Shown here: positions 25,193 to 35,764 of the stretch, in pieces | How the letters are laid out: every line of letters begins with the position of its first letter | Numbering within the stretch: the first letter of the stretch is position 1 | Source: Hyunsoonleella jejuensis | GTDB lineage: Bacteria > Bacteroidota > Bacteroidia > Flavobacteriales > Flavobacteriaceae | Assembly: GCF_900111025.1 (NCBI RefSeq) | Contig: NZ_FOFN01000005.1 | Location: 1-64,000 of the forward strand | DNA: 64,000 nucleotides | Direction: 5' to 3' | Translations under genes and position numbers: made by a program | Notes under the pieces: generated by a model | What the model was told of the DNA's origin: nothing | What the model saw: only the letters and a program-made list of their open reading frames with translations | Databases searched by the model: none

Positions 25193-27286
25193 TTAAACAC
25201 CAACGTATAGTTCTATTTGTGTTCCCACATTAATTTTACTGATAATATTAAGAGTAGCTTTAATATCTTTTGCACGCTTTTGTATATTATTTAAGCCATT
25301 TCCATCTCCTGCTTTTGTTATATCAAATCCTTTTCCATCATCAACCACTTTAATAACAAGTTGTTCTTTATTTTGAAAAATTTCAACTGTAACATTTTTG
25401 GCTTCAGAGTATTTTATTGCATTATTTATAGCTTCTTGAACTATTCTGTAAACGTTCATTCCCGTTACCGAAGAAAAAATAGTGCTATTTAACACGGTGT
25501 CTTTTAATATAAATTTAAAGTTAATATTCCCTGAATGGGTATTAGCATTTTCTACAAAATTACTAATGCGTGTTTGTAAATCTTCTAAAGAAATTTCACT
25601 CTTGTTCATGGCCCAAATAGTGTCTCGCAACTCGTAAATAGTTTCTTTAGTAAATGCACTTATATCTTTTAACTTTTTAGTTAATTTTTCGTTTTTAATC
25701 TCGAATCCGTATTGCAAATTTTCGATAGAGGAGATAATGAACGTAAGTTGGGCACCAATGTTATCATGTAAATCTCTAGAGATTTTTAGGCGTTGGTCTT
25801 GTAATTTATTCTGAGTTTCAATTCGGGCTAATGCTTCTTTTAACTCTGATTCTTTTTGAAGTTGGCGATTTTTAAGTTTTTGCTGATTATAGAGTAAATA
25901 CCCCAACACCGAAAGCAATATGGCTACTAACCCTAAACCCATTAGTTGCGTGTTTTTTTTGCTAATTCTTAGTTCTTTTTCAATTAGTTCTGCACGCTGG
26001 GTAACTATTTCTTTTTCCTTCTTTTCTGTTTCATATTTTATTTCAAATTCTGAAATCTTTTCGGTAAGCGAGTTTTTAGATAAATCCTCACTTATACCAT
26101 GATACTCTTTAAAATAGTTGTACGCTAAATTGTAATTTTGTTTTTGTTGATATAACAATGACAAGTTTTTGTATAAACTTGCTATATCTGAGGGGTTTTC
26201 AGCAGCTTCTATAAAAGGTTTCGATTTTAAAAGATATGTTTCTGCTTCTCTAAGTTTTCCTATACTTAAATAATTTACCCCTAAGTTTAGGTAAGTTGCC
26301 CTTAGCGTTTGGTTATCATCAACACGCCTAGCCTCATCTACTACTGATTTATAAATTGAAATTGCCTTTAAAGGTTTGTTGCGTACTGTAGCCAATTGTG
26401 CCATTCCTGTTTTTGAGAATAACATCACCTTGCCGTAATTAACTTCCTTTGCTTTCTCAAACGCGAGTTTAAAATGTTTTTCGGCTTTTGCATAAAGTGT
26501 TGTGTCTTTTTCTTTTTCTCCAATCTCCTTATACATGCCAGCTATGTTGAACAAACTATTAGCAATATCTATTTTATTATTGCCGTTTTTCTTAATATTT
26601 AGTGCCTTACTGTAAAACTCCAGAGCTTTGTTGTAGGCCTTCATATCTTCATAAATTAAGCCTATATTATTAAAAGATTTACCAAGCGCTGTAGAATCAT
26701 TAAGTTTTTCGGCCAGTGATATAGCTTCTCTATGAACATCTAAAGAGGCCTCTGCCTCATTAAGATAAGACATGGCTAAAGCTTTATTGTTTAAATATGT
26801 AAGTTGGTCTTCTTCATTTTTTTCTTCTTTTGCTTTCTCTAGTGCTTTATTAAAGTTACTTAGGGCACTTTTAAAATCTCCTTGATAAAAATTAAGCACA
26901 CCTTTATCGCCAAAGTATTTAATGTACAAATCGTAATAGTAATTATTCTTTAAAATTTCCCAAGATTTGGCGTAGTATGCTTCAGAAGTTTTGTAATCGC
27001 CTTTAATAATATAAATCTGGGCATAGTTTAAAAAAGAAATTAAACGGGGTTTATGTAAATGGGGTTTATTTTCGGTAAAACTTATGGTTTTATTAATATA
27101 AACTTCGGCAGAATCTCTATTTGCATCAAAATATTCCTTTACTAATTCTGTTAATGCCGTTACCTTATTTTTTTCAGAGGCACTATTTTTATAAATATGC
27201 TTTAAACTATCTAATTTTTTATTGTCAGGTTGAGAGAATGTAAAGAGCGAAATGGAGAAGAGCAATAAAATTAAAAATCGATTCAT
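25193..27286 (-). CDS. TPR-containing sensor histidine kinase (HisKA_3)
   Basis: The product is about 697 residues from the ATG at 27286, which starts the signal peptide MNRFLILLLFSISLFTFSQ; the frame opens five codons earlier at a TTG. Tetratricopeptide repeats fill about residues 20-400 in the periplasm. One transmembrane helix follows (near 450, LMGLGLVAILLSVLGYLLY), then a coiled-coil and the HisKA_3 phospho-acceptor RDLHDNIGAQLTFI near 505. The ATPase domain carries NAIKYSEAKNV and DDGKGFDITKAGDGNGLNNI. This is the NarX/DegS-type kinase architecture common in Bacteroidota. Its partner is the response regulator encoded immediately downstream. Confidence 0.93.
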   Translation of the reverse strand: MNRFLILLLFSISLFTFSQPDNKKLDSLKHIYKNSASEKNKVTALTELVKEYFDANRDSAEVYINKTISFTENKPHLHKPRLISFLNYAQIYIIKGDYKTSEAYYAKSWEILKNNYYYDLYIKYFGDKGVLNFYQGDFKSALSNFNKALEKAKEEKNEEDQLTYLNNKALAMSYLNEAEASLDVHREAISLAEKLNDSTALGKSFNNIGLIYEDMKAYNKALEFYSKALNIKKNGNNKIDIANSLFNIAGMYKEIGEKEKDTTLYAKAEKHFKLAFEKAKEVNYGKVMLFSKTGMAQLATVRNKPLKAISIYKSVVDEARRVDDNQTLRATYLNLGVNYLSIGKLREAETYLLKSKPFIEAAENPSDIASLYKNLSLLYQQKQNYNLAYNYFKEYHGISEDLSKNSLTEKISEFEIKYETEKKEKEIVTQRAELIEKELRISKKNTQLMGLGLVAILLSVLGYLLYNQQKLKNRQLQKESELKEALARIETQNKLQDQRLKISRDLHDNIGAQLTFIISSIENLQYGFEIKNEKLTKKLKDISAFTKETIYELRDTIWAMNKSEISLEDLQTRISNFVENANTHSGNINFKFILKDTVLNSTIFSSVTGMNVYRIVQEAINNAIKYSEAKNVTVEIFQNKEQLVIKVVDDGKGFDITKAGDGNGLNNIQKRAKDIKATLNIISKINVGTQIELYVGV

Positions 27287-27297
27287 AAATAAAAAAA

Positions 27298-27582
27298 TCA
27301 ATGATAGGTTTCAACAATAAACGTTTGTAAAGAAATTATTTTTTTTAGAATTTTAAAAATACGTTTACTTAACGATGCATTAACATCATGCAATAGTTTT
27401 TCTTTTTCAATGAGCTCAAAAGATTTTTCTTGCTGAAAAAAAAGTTGAATTTGAAGATTCAAAATTTTATCTTCATCAAGATTCTTTTCAATAAGATGAT
27501 TTGATACAATTATCAATATGTTGTAAATCAAAACTAAAACCAAGAGCCCTAAACATCCAATAAATACCTCATCAAAACTCAT
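27298..27582 (-). CDS. small single-pass membrane protein upstream of the kinase
   Basis: The 94-residue product has an N-terminal membrane helix (about residues 7-27, VFIGCLGLLVLVLIYNILII) followed by a basic and glutamine-rich cytosolic helix pair. The gene ends 11 bp before the histidine kinase ATG on the same strand, so cotranscription is likely. I recognise no family. Position suggests an accessory to the kinase, but no motif supports that directly. Confidence 0.6.
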   Translation of the reverse strand: MSFDEVFIGCLGLLVLVLIYNILIIVSNHLIEKNLDEDKILNLQIQLFFQQEKSFELIEKEKLLHDVNASLSKRIFKILKKIISLQTFIVETYH

Positions 27583-27820
27583 AGTAAATTATGTTTAAGG
27601 ATGTTTATTGGAAAAATAGACGAAAATAAAAAAACACCAACAACTCAAATTTTTATAAAAAAAGAGCAATCGGTGTTTTCTGTATGAACTGATTAATAGC
27701 ATTTTAAATCTAATAATTTTTACTAGTTAACCTAATAAATACTCGATTAAGTGTTTGAAAAAAAGATTAAGCGCAATAATCTGATTATCACGCCCAATCG
27801 ACAAATCTCAACAACAAGAT

Positions 27821-29692
27821 TTATTTTTTAAGGTTGTAAGCATAAATAGTTTGGTCGTTAGCCTTATAAAATAAAAACCCTCCAAATTCATCTACCTCGT
27901 ATTCTGGCTTTTTGTCTTTAAGCAGAATTTCTTTTTCTATTTCCCCTGTATCTTTATTAAGTTTAACCAAGCCAGCACCTCCGTCTAGGTTAGTTAATAT
28001 AAACTGTGCATTTTCGGTTGCTGCACTTGCTTTAAAGCGTGTTGATAAATAATCGAACGAAGCACTAGCAATATCTGAAAACATATCAGCGGCTCTTTTT
28101 GCCTCTTTACCATAATCGTTATAACTGTTTAAATTGTTTATGCTGCCATAAGCAGACCGGTTGGCTCCCGCTTTAGCACTCATTCCTACAGTCATAGCAG
28201 TTGACGCAACAGCTAAAGCGCCTCCAACAATTTTACCAAAAGTACTTCTACCTGGTGATTTGTGATAAACGTGGTAGGTTTCCTTTCCATCAAAACCTAC
28301 CATAGTCATATTTTGATTAGAAGACAAGAACACGCCACCATCTCTTATTTCCATGTGATTAGGATCTTCCTTTTCATCAAAATTACTTTTGGCAAAATCG
28401 CTAACATCACCCGAAGTAGCATCAATAGCCATAATTTTACCATCGGCAGCAATTAAATATCTATCGTTAGCTTCATCAAAAGTTGAAGCAACAGCCGATG
28501 CCCTCTTATATTTTAATGGCTTATTCCATACTTGTTCACCTGATTTTAAATTTACAATATTAGCATCCTCGCTTGTAATATAAATTAAACCTTGTGGTGA
28601 TTCTGCCATTACCATTATATTTTCACCTGTTTTTAAAGGTTTTTTAAACAATGTTTTTCCATCAAAAGAAATTTTATTGATACCTCCTTGCTGAATGCCA
28701 AACAAAATACCATCTTCCTGCACATAAAAATGTTGTACAAACCCTTTAGTTTTTGGTGCTTTGTCCCATAAATCCTCACCTGTAGAAGCACTTAAAAACG
28801 CTATTTCAGATTCTTGTGCTGCTGTTCTATCACTTACAACCGCCAAACCCAGTGGCAGTATTTGAAAATTAGAAACATTACCCTGTACTTTTCTATCGTC
28901 ATTCCAGAGTTCTGCGCCATTGCTTCCTATTTTATGAATACGCGTGTTTTTCCCGTTGGTTGTTGTTTCAAATCCATAAATTTCTTTTTCAGTTTCATCA
29001 GCAACCATCCAATTAACCCCTTTTATTTTACTTTGCCACAAGTCCTCTCCTGTATGCGATTTTGCCAACAAACCTTGTGCAGTTGGTATAATTAAAAATT
29101 CTTTTAAAAGTAGAGGTGTTCCAGTAACACTAAAGTCTTTAGCAATGCCTACCCGTCCTGGTTTATCTAAAAAGAAACTGTAGTCTAATTTGGATGTGTT
29201 TAAATCATATACAGCTACTTTGGGTGTCATTTTTTCAAACTTATTACCTTCTTTTTGAATACCACTTACAATTAATTTATTTTGTGGAAGCACTACATTA
29301 CATGTATAAATTTGGTTCCAATTATCGTTTTCCGAATTAAAAATAACCTCTCCTTTCACATAATCTATAACAGCACGCTTAGTTTTAGAAAGTCCTGCCA
29401 ATTGCGAACCTACTCCTTGCGAAACAATTATGTATGGTGAATTAGGAACAAACTCCGTTTCCTCTGGCTTAAGTTTTCCAAAATTATTAAATGTAAAAAC
29501 GGGTTGGCTCTCGGTAGGCTTTATTCCTGCCAATCCATCATTAGTAGCAACTACCAAAATACCACCTACAGTAAGTGTCATTTCGTTAATCTTAGCGCCT
29601 AAATTGTAATCTTGATTTGGTGTTTCTGCTTTTTGTGCATTTACTACTAGTGTACTTACCAGAAGAAAAACTAACAAATTAAAGTGTCTCAT
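27821..29692 (-). CDS. exported PQQ-like beta-propeller protein
   Basis: The product is about 623 residues from the ATG at 29692, which begins the signal peptide MRHFNLLVFLLVSTLVVNAQ; the frame extends to a TTG 15 codons upstream. The body contains repeated propeller-like segments with ASTGEDLWDK, LKSGEQVWNK and IDATSGDVSDF motifs, typical of PQQ-enzyme-like repeats without an evident cofactor site. A small-residue stretch (about residues 475-505, TFGKIVGGALAVASTAMTVG) interrupts them. It is a predicted periplasmic or outer-membrane-associated protein of unknown role. A weak hairpin with a long loop (27631-27679) in the downstream gap might act as terminator. Confidence 0.75.
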   Translation of the reverse strand: MRHFNLLVFLLVSTLVVNAQKAETPNQDYNLGAKINEMTLTVGGILVVATNDGLAGIKPTESQPVFTFNNFGKLKPEETEFVPNSPYIIVSQGVGSQLAGLSKTKRAVIDYVKGEVIFNSENDNWNQIYTCNVVLPQNKLIVSGIQKEGNKFEKMTPKVAVYDLNTSKLDYSFFLDKPGRVGIAKDFSVTGTPLLLKEFLIIPTAQGLLAKSHTGEDLWQSKIKGVNWMVADETEKEIYGFETTTNGKNTRIHKIGSNGAELWNDDRKVQGNVSNFQILPLGLAVVSDRTAAQESEIAFLSASTGEDLWDKAPKTKGFVQHFYVQEDGILFGIQQGGINKISFDGKTLFKKPLKTGENIMVMAESPQGLIYITSEDANIVNLKSGEQVWNKPLKYKRASAVASTFDEANDRYLIAADGKIMAIDATSGDVSDFAKSNFDEKEDPNHMEIRDGGVFLSSNQNMTMVGFDGKETYHVYHKSPGRSTFGKIVGGALAVASTAMTVGMSAKAGANRSAYGSINNLNSYNDYGKEAKRAADMFSDIASASFDYLSTRFKASAATENAQFILTNLDGGAGLVKLNKDTGEIEKEILLKDKKPEYEVDEFGGFLFYKANDQTIYAYNLKK

Positions 29693-29773
29693 TGTTGAAT
29701 TTTGTTTATGATTTATAACACCACAAATCTGCAACAATAGAATACCGTAATCAATACGATGAATTACGTATAT

Positions 29774-30727
29774 TTAGAATACCATATGGGGAAACTGTAA
29801 TTTAAGAGCCTTTTTTCTAGCTTCAATTTTTTTAATAAAACTTTGGTTAGCCTCAGAATTTGGGTTGAACGGTTTATGGTGAAGCCCTTTTTGAATGCTA
29901 TCAACCTCATCCATAATTTTATAAGCTGTATTACATATCCAAACAAATTTAAACTGCTGCCAAATATAATTTATAGCAGTTTGGTTTGGATGAATCATAT
30001 CTTCAGCATAAAACCGGTAATCTCTTAATTCATCCATCATAATTTCATAGGACGGAAAGTAGCAAACTAAATTTTTTACAGTATTAATTACATTATGAAT
30101 AGCACTCACTAGATGCGCTTTACTTTGAGCGTTTTCAATAAAACCATCTTTTAAGTGTCGTATTGGGGAAACCGTAAAGATGATCTCTGCATTTGAATTT
30201 ACAGAGCTAATTAACGCCACAATATTTTGCAACGATTGTTTCACTTCTTCAACCGATAATAATCGTTTTTCAAATTCTTTTTGTGGAACCTTGTGGCAGT
30301 TCGCTACTATGCTATTAGCTTCTAACAAACGATATACCCAAGAAGTACCACATGTGATAATAATATGCGTCGCTTTTTGAATATTTGTTTTAGTCCGCCT
30401 AATTTGAGTATTTAAATCTTCTAAAAGATGTTCTTTTGAAATATTACTCAATTTAGAATGTGCATCAAAACAATGCCATTGTTCATTATGATAAAAAATA
30501 TCAGATTCTGAATATACCTTCTCATTTACTGCCAGAGACAAAAGCGTCTCAATCGCATTGGGATGAAATAAAATGCCAAAAGGATTTTGTACGTTCTTAA
30601 ACTTAAAATAATCAAACTTTTTACCAATATTTTCTGAAAAGCACGAACCTAAAAGCAAAATATTAGACTCGTAATTTATTAGATTATCAGCCCGTTTTGA
30701 TAGTGGTATTTTGGTTTGAAGGTTCAT
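29774..30727 (-). CDS. GSCFA-domain protein
   Basis: The 317-residue product carries the hallmark LLLGSCFSENIGKKF near residue 26 that names the GSCFA family, then NPFGILFHP and IITCGTSWVYR around 121. It has an SGNH-hydrolase-like look, including the early Ser and the late DMIHPNQTAINYIW (Asp and His near residue 238). It is a predicted cytosolic hydrolase or esterase of unknown substrate. The nearest genes are on the same strand: the propeller protein gene downstream and alaS upstream, at distances of 81 and 164 bp. Confidence 0.88.
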   Translation of the reverse strand: MNLQTKIPLSKRADNLINYESNILLLGSCFSENIGKKFDYFKFKNVQNPFGILFHPNAIETLLSLAVNEKVYSESDIFYHNEQWHCFDAHSKLSNISKEHLLEDLNTQIRRTKTNIQKATHIIITCGTSWVYRLLEANSIVANCHKVPQKEFEKRLLSVEEVKQSLQNIVALISSVNSNAEIIFTVSPIRHLKDGFIENAQSKAHLVSAIHNVINTVKNLVCYFPSYEIMMDELRDYRFYAEDMIHPNQTAINYIWQQFKFVWICNTAYKIMDEVDSIQKGLHHKPFNPNSEANQSFIKKIEARKKALKLQFPHMVF

Positions 30728-30891
30728 TGAAAGAATTTTTGATGTAACGTTCTAAGTCTTTTTTAGTCTAACTTTTTTAAAGTTCTAAATTATGGCAAAA
30801 AACAAGACAATTACACTGTTAAAACTCAAACTTATCAAGTTCTACAAATGTGAAATAAGAACATTCCATAAAATACTGGGCATGAAATAGT

Positions 30892-33504
30892 TTATTTCAC
30901 AAATTCTTTAGCAGCTTCTAAAGCGTCATTAATCCCACTCGGATTCTTACCTCCGGCAGTTGCAAAGAAAGGCTGGCCACCACCTCCACCTTGGATGTGT
31001 TTACCAAGTTCTCTTACCACTTGTCCTGCGTTTAAACTTTTACTAGCCACTAATTCTTTTGAAATATAGCAAGATAATAACGCTTTCCCGTTTTGTTCCG
31101 TAGCTAATAATAAAAAGAGATTATCAAACTGGCTCCCCAGTTCGAAGGCTACATCCTTTAATCCGCCAACATCTAAATCGAGTTTTGTGGCTAAGAATTG
31201 TATCCCATTAATATCCTGAAGTTCGCTCTTGAGTTCATTCTTAATATTTTGGGCTTTATCCTTTAACAACACCTCTATTTGTTTTTGTAAACTCGCATTT
31301 TCCTCTTGCAATTTTTGAAGCGCTTTTACGGGTTCTTTAGCGTTATTCAATAAGTCTTTCATTTCAAAATAAGTCTTATTGTTTTCAACATAAAAGTCCT
31401 TCACTGCATCATTTGTAATGGCCTCAATCCTTCTAATACCAGCAGCAACAGCACCCTCAGATATTATTTTAAAATGCCAGATGTCTGCAGTATTGTCCAC
31501 ATGTGTACCACCACAAAGCTCTATAGATTTTCCAAAGCGTATAGAACGTACGGTATCACCATATTTCTCTCCAAATAAACTCATAGCACCATCAGCAATT
31601 GCTTCCTCTTTTGGCACATTACGCTTTTCTTCCAAAGGTAATTTACCTTCAATTCGTCTATTTACAAAATTCTCTACATCTTGCAGTTCCTCAACCGTTA
31701 ATTTCGAAAAATGCGAAAAATCAAATCGTAAGTACTTAGAGTTTACGGCGCTTCCTTTTTGCTCAACATGGGTTCCTAAAACCTCACGCAGTGCTTGGTG
31801 CAACAAATGTGTAGCGGTATGATTGCATTCTGTTCTATGGCGTTGCTTAGAATCTACAACAGCTTTAAACGTCTCATCTAAATGTTTAGGTAGGTTTTTT
31901 GTAAAATGTATGATAACATTGTTCTCTTTTTTGGTATCTACAATATAAATTACATCACCATGTATGTCTTCTAAATAACCTTTATCCCCAACTTGTCCGC
32001 CTCCTTCAGGATAGAAAGGTGTTACATTAAATACCAGTTGATACATATCGCCTTCTTTTTTAGAAGATACTTTTCTGTACCGTATTAACCTAACATTGGC
32101 TTCTAATGTATCGTATCCAATAAATTCTTCATCGGTATCATCAATTAAAATCGTCCAATCATCTGCAGAAGTCTCACTGGCAGCTCTGGAACGGTTTTTT
32201 TGCTTTTGCAACTCTTCTTCAAAGCTTTTTTCATCTAACTTTAAACCTTTTTCCGAAAGGATAAGAGAAGTTAGATCGATAGGGAACCCATAAGTGTCAT
32301 ATAATTCAAAAGCTTTTTCTCCTGAAATGGTATCGCCTTTGGTTTCCTTAACAATGCGATTTAATAATACCAAGCCTTGTTCTAAAGTTCTTAAAAAAGA
32401 ATGCTCTTCTTCCTTAACTACATTTTCAATCAATTGTTTTTGAGCTTTTAATTCAGGAAAAGCTGTTCCCATTTGGTTGCTCAAAACATCAACTAGTCTA
32501 AATATAAAAGGTTCTTTTTTATCTAAAAATGTAAAACCATATCGCACCGCACGTCTCAAAATTCTTCTAATAACATATCCTGCGCCAGTGTTGCTAGGTA
32601 ATTGCCCGTCAGCTATTGAAAAAGCTACAGCTCTTACGTGATCAGAAATTACGCGGATAGCAATATCTACCTTTTCATCACTACCATATGTTTTATCAGT
32701 AATAGTTTCAATTTCTCGAATTAGTGGCGTAAACACATCGGTATCGTAGTTAGACTGTACACCTTGTAAAACCATGCAAAGGCGCTCAAAGCCCATTCCT
32801 GTATCAATGTGTTTATTCGGTAAGGTTTCAAGAGAGCCATTGGCTTTTCGATTGTACTGCATAAAAACCAAATTCCAAATTTCCACAACCTGTGGGTGGT
32901 CTTTATTCACCAAATCCTTACCTGATATTTTTGCTTTTTCTTCCGGAGATCGAATATCAACGTGTATCTCGCTACAAGGCCCACACGGACCTTGGTCTCC
33001 CATTTCCCAGAAGTTATCTTTTTTGTCTCCTTTAAGTATTCGGTCCTCAGCAATATGGGCTTTCCAAAAATCATAAGCTTCAGTATCCATTTCAGTACCA
33101 TCTTCTGCATCACCTTCAAAAACAGTTACATATAAAATATCTTTATCAATACCGAAAACCTCTGTAAGCAACTCCCAAGCCCACGCAATCGCTTCTTTTT
33201 TAAAGTAATCGCCAAAACTCCAGTTCCCCAGCATTTCAAAAAGCGTGTGGTGATAGGTATCATAGCCTACCTCTTCCAAATCATTATGCTTACCAGAAAC
33301 CCTTAAACACTTTTGAGTATCTGCTATTCTATTGTTTTTAGGTTCTGCATTTCCCAAAAAATACTCCTTAAACGGTGCCATTCCAGAATTTACAAACATT
33401 AGGGTAGGATCGTTTTTCAAAACCATAGGCGCCGATGGCACAATAGTATGTTTTTTACCTTCAAAAAAACTTAAAAATTTAGATCTTATGTCTTGAGATT
33501 TCAT
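30892..33504 (-). CDS. alaS: alanine--tRNA ligase
   Basis: AlaS charges tRNA-Ala and edits mischarged serine and glycine. The class II catalytic core begins [20 protein letters not shown], with [15 protein letters not shown] and the [10 protein letters not shown] region. The editing domain has [11 protein letters not shown] and CGGTHV, and the C-terminal DHHA1 domain contains [16 protein letters not shown]. At 870 residues it is full length. The frame opens 16 codons upstream at a non-ATG start; the internal ATG at 33504 gives the canonical N-terminus and is used here. It is divergent from the M23 peptidase gene. Confidence 0.97.
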   Translation of the reverse strand: MKSQDIRSKFLSFFEGKKHTIVPSAPMVLKNDPTLMFVNSGMAPFKEYFLGNAEPKNNRIADTQKCLRVSGKHNDLEEVGYDTYHHTLFEMLGNWSFGDYFKKEAIAWAWELLTEVFGIDKDILYVTVFEGDAEDGTEMDTEAYDFWKAHIAEDRILKGDKKDNFWEMGDQGPCGPCSEIHVDIRSPEEKAKISGKDLVNKDHPQVVEIWNLVFMQYNRKANGSLETLPNKHIDTGMGFERLCMVLQGVQSNYDTDVFTPLIREIETITDKTYGSDEKVDIAIRVISDHVRAVAFSIADGQLPSNTGAGYVIRRILRRAVRYGFTFLDKKEPFIFRLVDVLSNQMGTAFPELKAQKQLIENVVKEEEHSFLRTLEQGLVLLNRIVKETKGDTISGEKAFELYDTYGFPIDLTSLILSEKGLKLDEKSFEEELQKQKNRSRAASETSADDWTILIDDTDEEFIGYDTLEANVRLIRYRKVSSKKEGDMYQLVFNVTPFYPEGGGQVGDKGYLEDIHGDVIYIVDTKKENNVIIHFTKNLPKHLDETFKAVVDSKQRHRTECNHTATHLLHQALREVLGTHVEQKGSAVNSKYLRFDFSHFSKLTVEELQDVENFVNRRIEGKLPLEEKRNVPKEEAIADGAMSLFGEKYGDTVRSIRFGKSIELCGGTHVDNTADIWHFKIISEGAVAAGIRRIEAITNDAVKDFYVENNKTYFEMKDLLNNAKEPVKALQKLQEENASLQKQIEVLLKDKAQNIKNELKSELQDINGIQFLATKLDLDVGGLKDVAFELGSQFDNLFLLLATEQNGKALLSCYISKELVASKSLNAGQVVRELGKHIQGGGGGQPFFATAGGKNPSGINDALEAAKEFVK

Positions 33505-33540
33505 AGATGTAATTACACTATTATTCGTTAAATTATAGTA

Positions 33541-33570
33541 TTTGTAAAACAATTTTTATCTTTACTTTTG
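33541..33570 (+). promoter_or_regulatory. putative promoter for the M23 peptidase gene
   Basis: TTTG at 33541-33544 and TACTTTTG at 33563-33570 are 18 bp apart, close to the Bacteroidota consensus spacing. The predicted leader before the ATG at 33622 is about 50 nt. Confidence 0.45.
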
Positions 33571-33621
33571 GTTTTTGCATAAAACTATCCTACAGGCAGC
33601 AAAAATAGTATAATTTAAGGA

Positions 33622-34593
33622 ATGAGTAAGGTAAAATATTATTACGATCCAGAATCGCTTTCCTATCGGAAAATTGAGCGTAAAAAACGCAATACCTTTA
33701 AGTACATAATGGTATTCTTGCTGGCTTCCGCACTTTTTGCCTTTTTGTTCGTTATAATAGCAGGGCATTATTTTGAATCTCCCAAAGAAAAAGAGCTTAA
33801 GCGAGAGCTTACCAACATGCAATTACAGTTTGATTTGTTGAACAAAAAAATGAAAGAAGCTGAAACTGTTTTAGCCAATATTGAAGATAGGGACAATAAT
33901 ATTTATCGTGTTTATTTTGAGGCAAACCCAATTCCTGAAGAACAAAGACGTGCAGGTTTTGGCGGTATAAATAGGTACAAAGATTTAGAAGGCTATGATA
34001 ATTCTTCACTTATCATAGAAACTAATAAGCGCTTAGATATTTTGCAGAAACAAATAGTAGTGCAATCTAAATCGCTTGATGAAATAGCGATTTTGGCTGA
34101 AGAAAAGGAAAAGCTACTAGCTGCAATACCCGCGATACAACCTGTAAGCAATGAGGATTTAACACGAATGGCATCTGGCTACGGTATGCGGTCGGATCCA
34201 TTTACTAAAGCAAGAAAAATGCATTGGGGTATGGATTTTACCGCTCCGCGTGGCACACCTATTTACGCCAGTGGCGATGGCGTTGTGGTTCGTGCAGATT
34301 CTGGTTCAAGCGGTTATGGCAAACATATTAGAATAGACCATGGCTTTGGCTACGTTAGCTTATACGCACACCTTTACAAGTATAATGTTAGAAGAAACCA
34401 AAAAGTAAAACGCGGAGACCTTATCGGTTTTGTAGGTAGCACAGGACGTTCTGAAGCACCACACTTACATTACGAAATTTTTAAGGACGGTAACCGAATT
34501 AATCCTATTAACTTTTACTACGGAAGTTTAACCGCAGAAGAGTTTAGCGAACTCTTGGAGCGCGCTTCACTAGAAAATCAATCTCTCGACTAA
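33622..34593 (+). CDS. M23 family metallopeptidase (peptidoglycan endopeptidase)
   Basis: A 323-residue membrane-anchored peptidase. One transmembrane helix lies at about residues 28-50, followed by a coiled coil (about 57-90). The C-terminal LytM/M23 domain has zinc-site elements MHWGMDFTAPRGTPIY, YVSLYAHL and APHLHYEIF. By family it cleaves peptide cross-links in the cell wall, or activates other hydrolases if degenerate, but all the zinc ligands are visible here. Its stop codon overlaps the MerR gene start by one base, so the two are cotranscribed. Confidence 0.93.
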   Translation: MSKVKYYYDPESLSYRKIERKKRNTFKYIMVFLLASALFAFLFVIIAGHYFESPKEKELKRELTNMQLQFDLLNKKMKEAETVLANIEDRDNNIYRVYFEANPIPEEQRRAGFGGINRYKDLEGYDNSSLIIETNKRLDILQKQIVVQSKSLDEIAILAEEKEKLLAAIPAIQPVSNEDLTRMASGYGMRSDPFTKARKMHWGMDFTAPRGTPIYASGDGVVVRADSGSSGYGKHIRIDHGFGYVSLYAHLYKYNVRRNQKVKRGDLIGFVGSTGRSEAPHLHYEIFKDGNRINPINFYYGSLTAEEFSELLERASLENQSLD

Positions 34594-34922
34594 TGCATAT
34601 AGATTTACCCGAAAAACGATATTATGGAATTGGCGAAGTTGCCAAAGCTTTTGGGGTAAACACCTCTTTAATTCGTTTTTGGGAAAAAGAATTCGATATT
34701 TTAAAGCCCAAGAAAAATGCTAAAGGCAATCGTAAATTCACACCAGAGGATATTAAAAATCTAAAGTTTATTTATCATCTAGTAAAAGAACGTGGCTTTA
34801 CTTTAGAAGGCGCTAAAATTCATTTAAAGGAAGAAAAAAAGTCGGCTTTAAGTACGTTTGAAATCGTAAGTAAATTAGAGGATATAAAAAACAAACTCAT
34901 TCAAATTAAGAAACATCTATAA
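34593..34922 (+). CDS. MerR-family transcriptional regulator
   Basis: The 109-residue protein has an N-terminal MerR winged helix-turn-helix (YYGIGEVAKAFGVNTSLIRFWEKEF, residues about 10-34, and NRKFTPEDIKNLKFIYHLVKERGFTLEGAKIHL), then a coiled-coil tail for dimerisation. It lacks a sizeable effector domain or metal-binding cysteines. Translational overlap with the M23 peptidase gene suggests it is made together with that enzyme; its targets are unknown. It is cytosolic. Confidence 0.92.
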   Translation: MHIDLPEKRYYGIGEVAKAFGVNTSLIRFWEKEFDILKPKKNAKGNRKFTPEDIKNLKFIYHLVKERGFTLEGAKIHLKEEKKSALSTFEIVSKLEDIKNKLIQIKKHL

Positions 34923-35031
34923 TCAAACGCTCTTCCAATCTTAACATTACGCCTATTAATTTTCTAGATATGTTCATTATTTTTAAGCGTAAAAATGCAA
35001 CTATTTGTCAATTAAAACCCGTTATATTTCA

Positions 35032-35607
35032 ATGAAATGTCTTTACAAGTTTACGTTATGCTTTTGTTCTATTTTGTTTTACAGTCTAAGTATCAATGCT
35101 CAAGGTAATTTTTCTTTAGGTGTTTACGAAGACATTGGCCTTGGATTACGCGGTGATGAACATGGCCATCCTCCAGGAACACTCGATGTTGTGATTAGAG
35201 GTAAATATAATTTTAAACAACAACGATTAGGATATTGGCTAGTTTTAGGTGAGTTTGAGTTTGCGGAATTAGCTGGTGATTACAAAAGGTATTCTGGAAA
35301 CATTGGGTATGCGTTTAATAAAATTGTCTTTCCGAAAATTTGGTTCATACCTAGGTTTGAAATGACTAATTTTGAGACCAACCTTGCATTAGGTTACGGT
35401 ATTATAAGTCGTTTTGATTTTACTAAACCAAGTTTCGGCTGGTCTTTAGAATTCTCCTACAAACTAACTAAATGGTTAAAAATTAACGTACTTTCCCAAG
35501 GAACACAGCGCACAGATATGGTACAATTATATTCTGCAAGCGATAGAGAGCTTGGATTTTTAGATATGCGGGAAAGTTGGTTCTTTGGATTAGAATTTGT
35601 TTTCTAA
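35032..35607 (+). CDS. predicted exported outer-membrane protein of unknown function
   Basis: The product is about 191 residues from the ATG at 35032, which begins a signal peptide (MKCLYKFTLCFCSILFYSLS, cleaving near NAQ). The frame opens nine codons earlier at a TTG. The mature part has a run of amphipathic beta-strands with aromatic residues and ends in WFFGLEFVF, a terminal Phe that fits an outer-membrane barrel. Its early GLGLRGDEHGHPPG loop is notable but unassigned. I recognise no named family. It stands alone. Confidence 0.65.
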   Translation: MKCLYKFTLCFCSILFYSLSINAQGNFSLGVYEDIGLGLRGDEHGHPPGTLDVVIRGKYNFKQQRLGYWLVLGEFEFAELAGDYKRYSGNIGYAFNKIVFPKIWFIPRFEMTNFETNLALGYGIISRFDFTKPSFGWSLEFSYKLTKWLKINVLSQGTQRTDMVQLYSASDRELGFLDMRESWFFGLEFVF

Positions 35608-35764
35608 TTTAATATGTAATTTTATCCTGATCCAAATAAAGATGTAACAAACTTTATGGTTTTAATGGTTTCTAATACATGAAGGGCTTATTTATATCCT
35701 TAGCGAGTAACTTTTTTATTAATTTTGAGTCTAACTAATATCACTAACATTTAAACCTATTATC

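Noticed and set aside
31418-31822. 134-residue frame antisense to alaS
   Set aside because: It is the reverse of the conserved AlaS editing domain.
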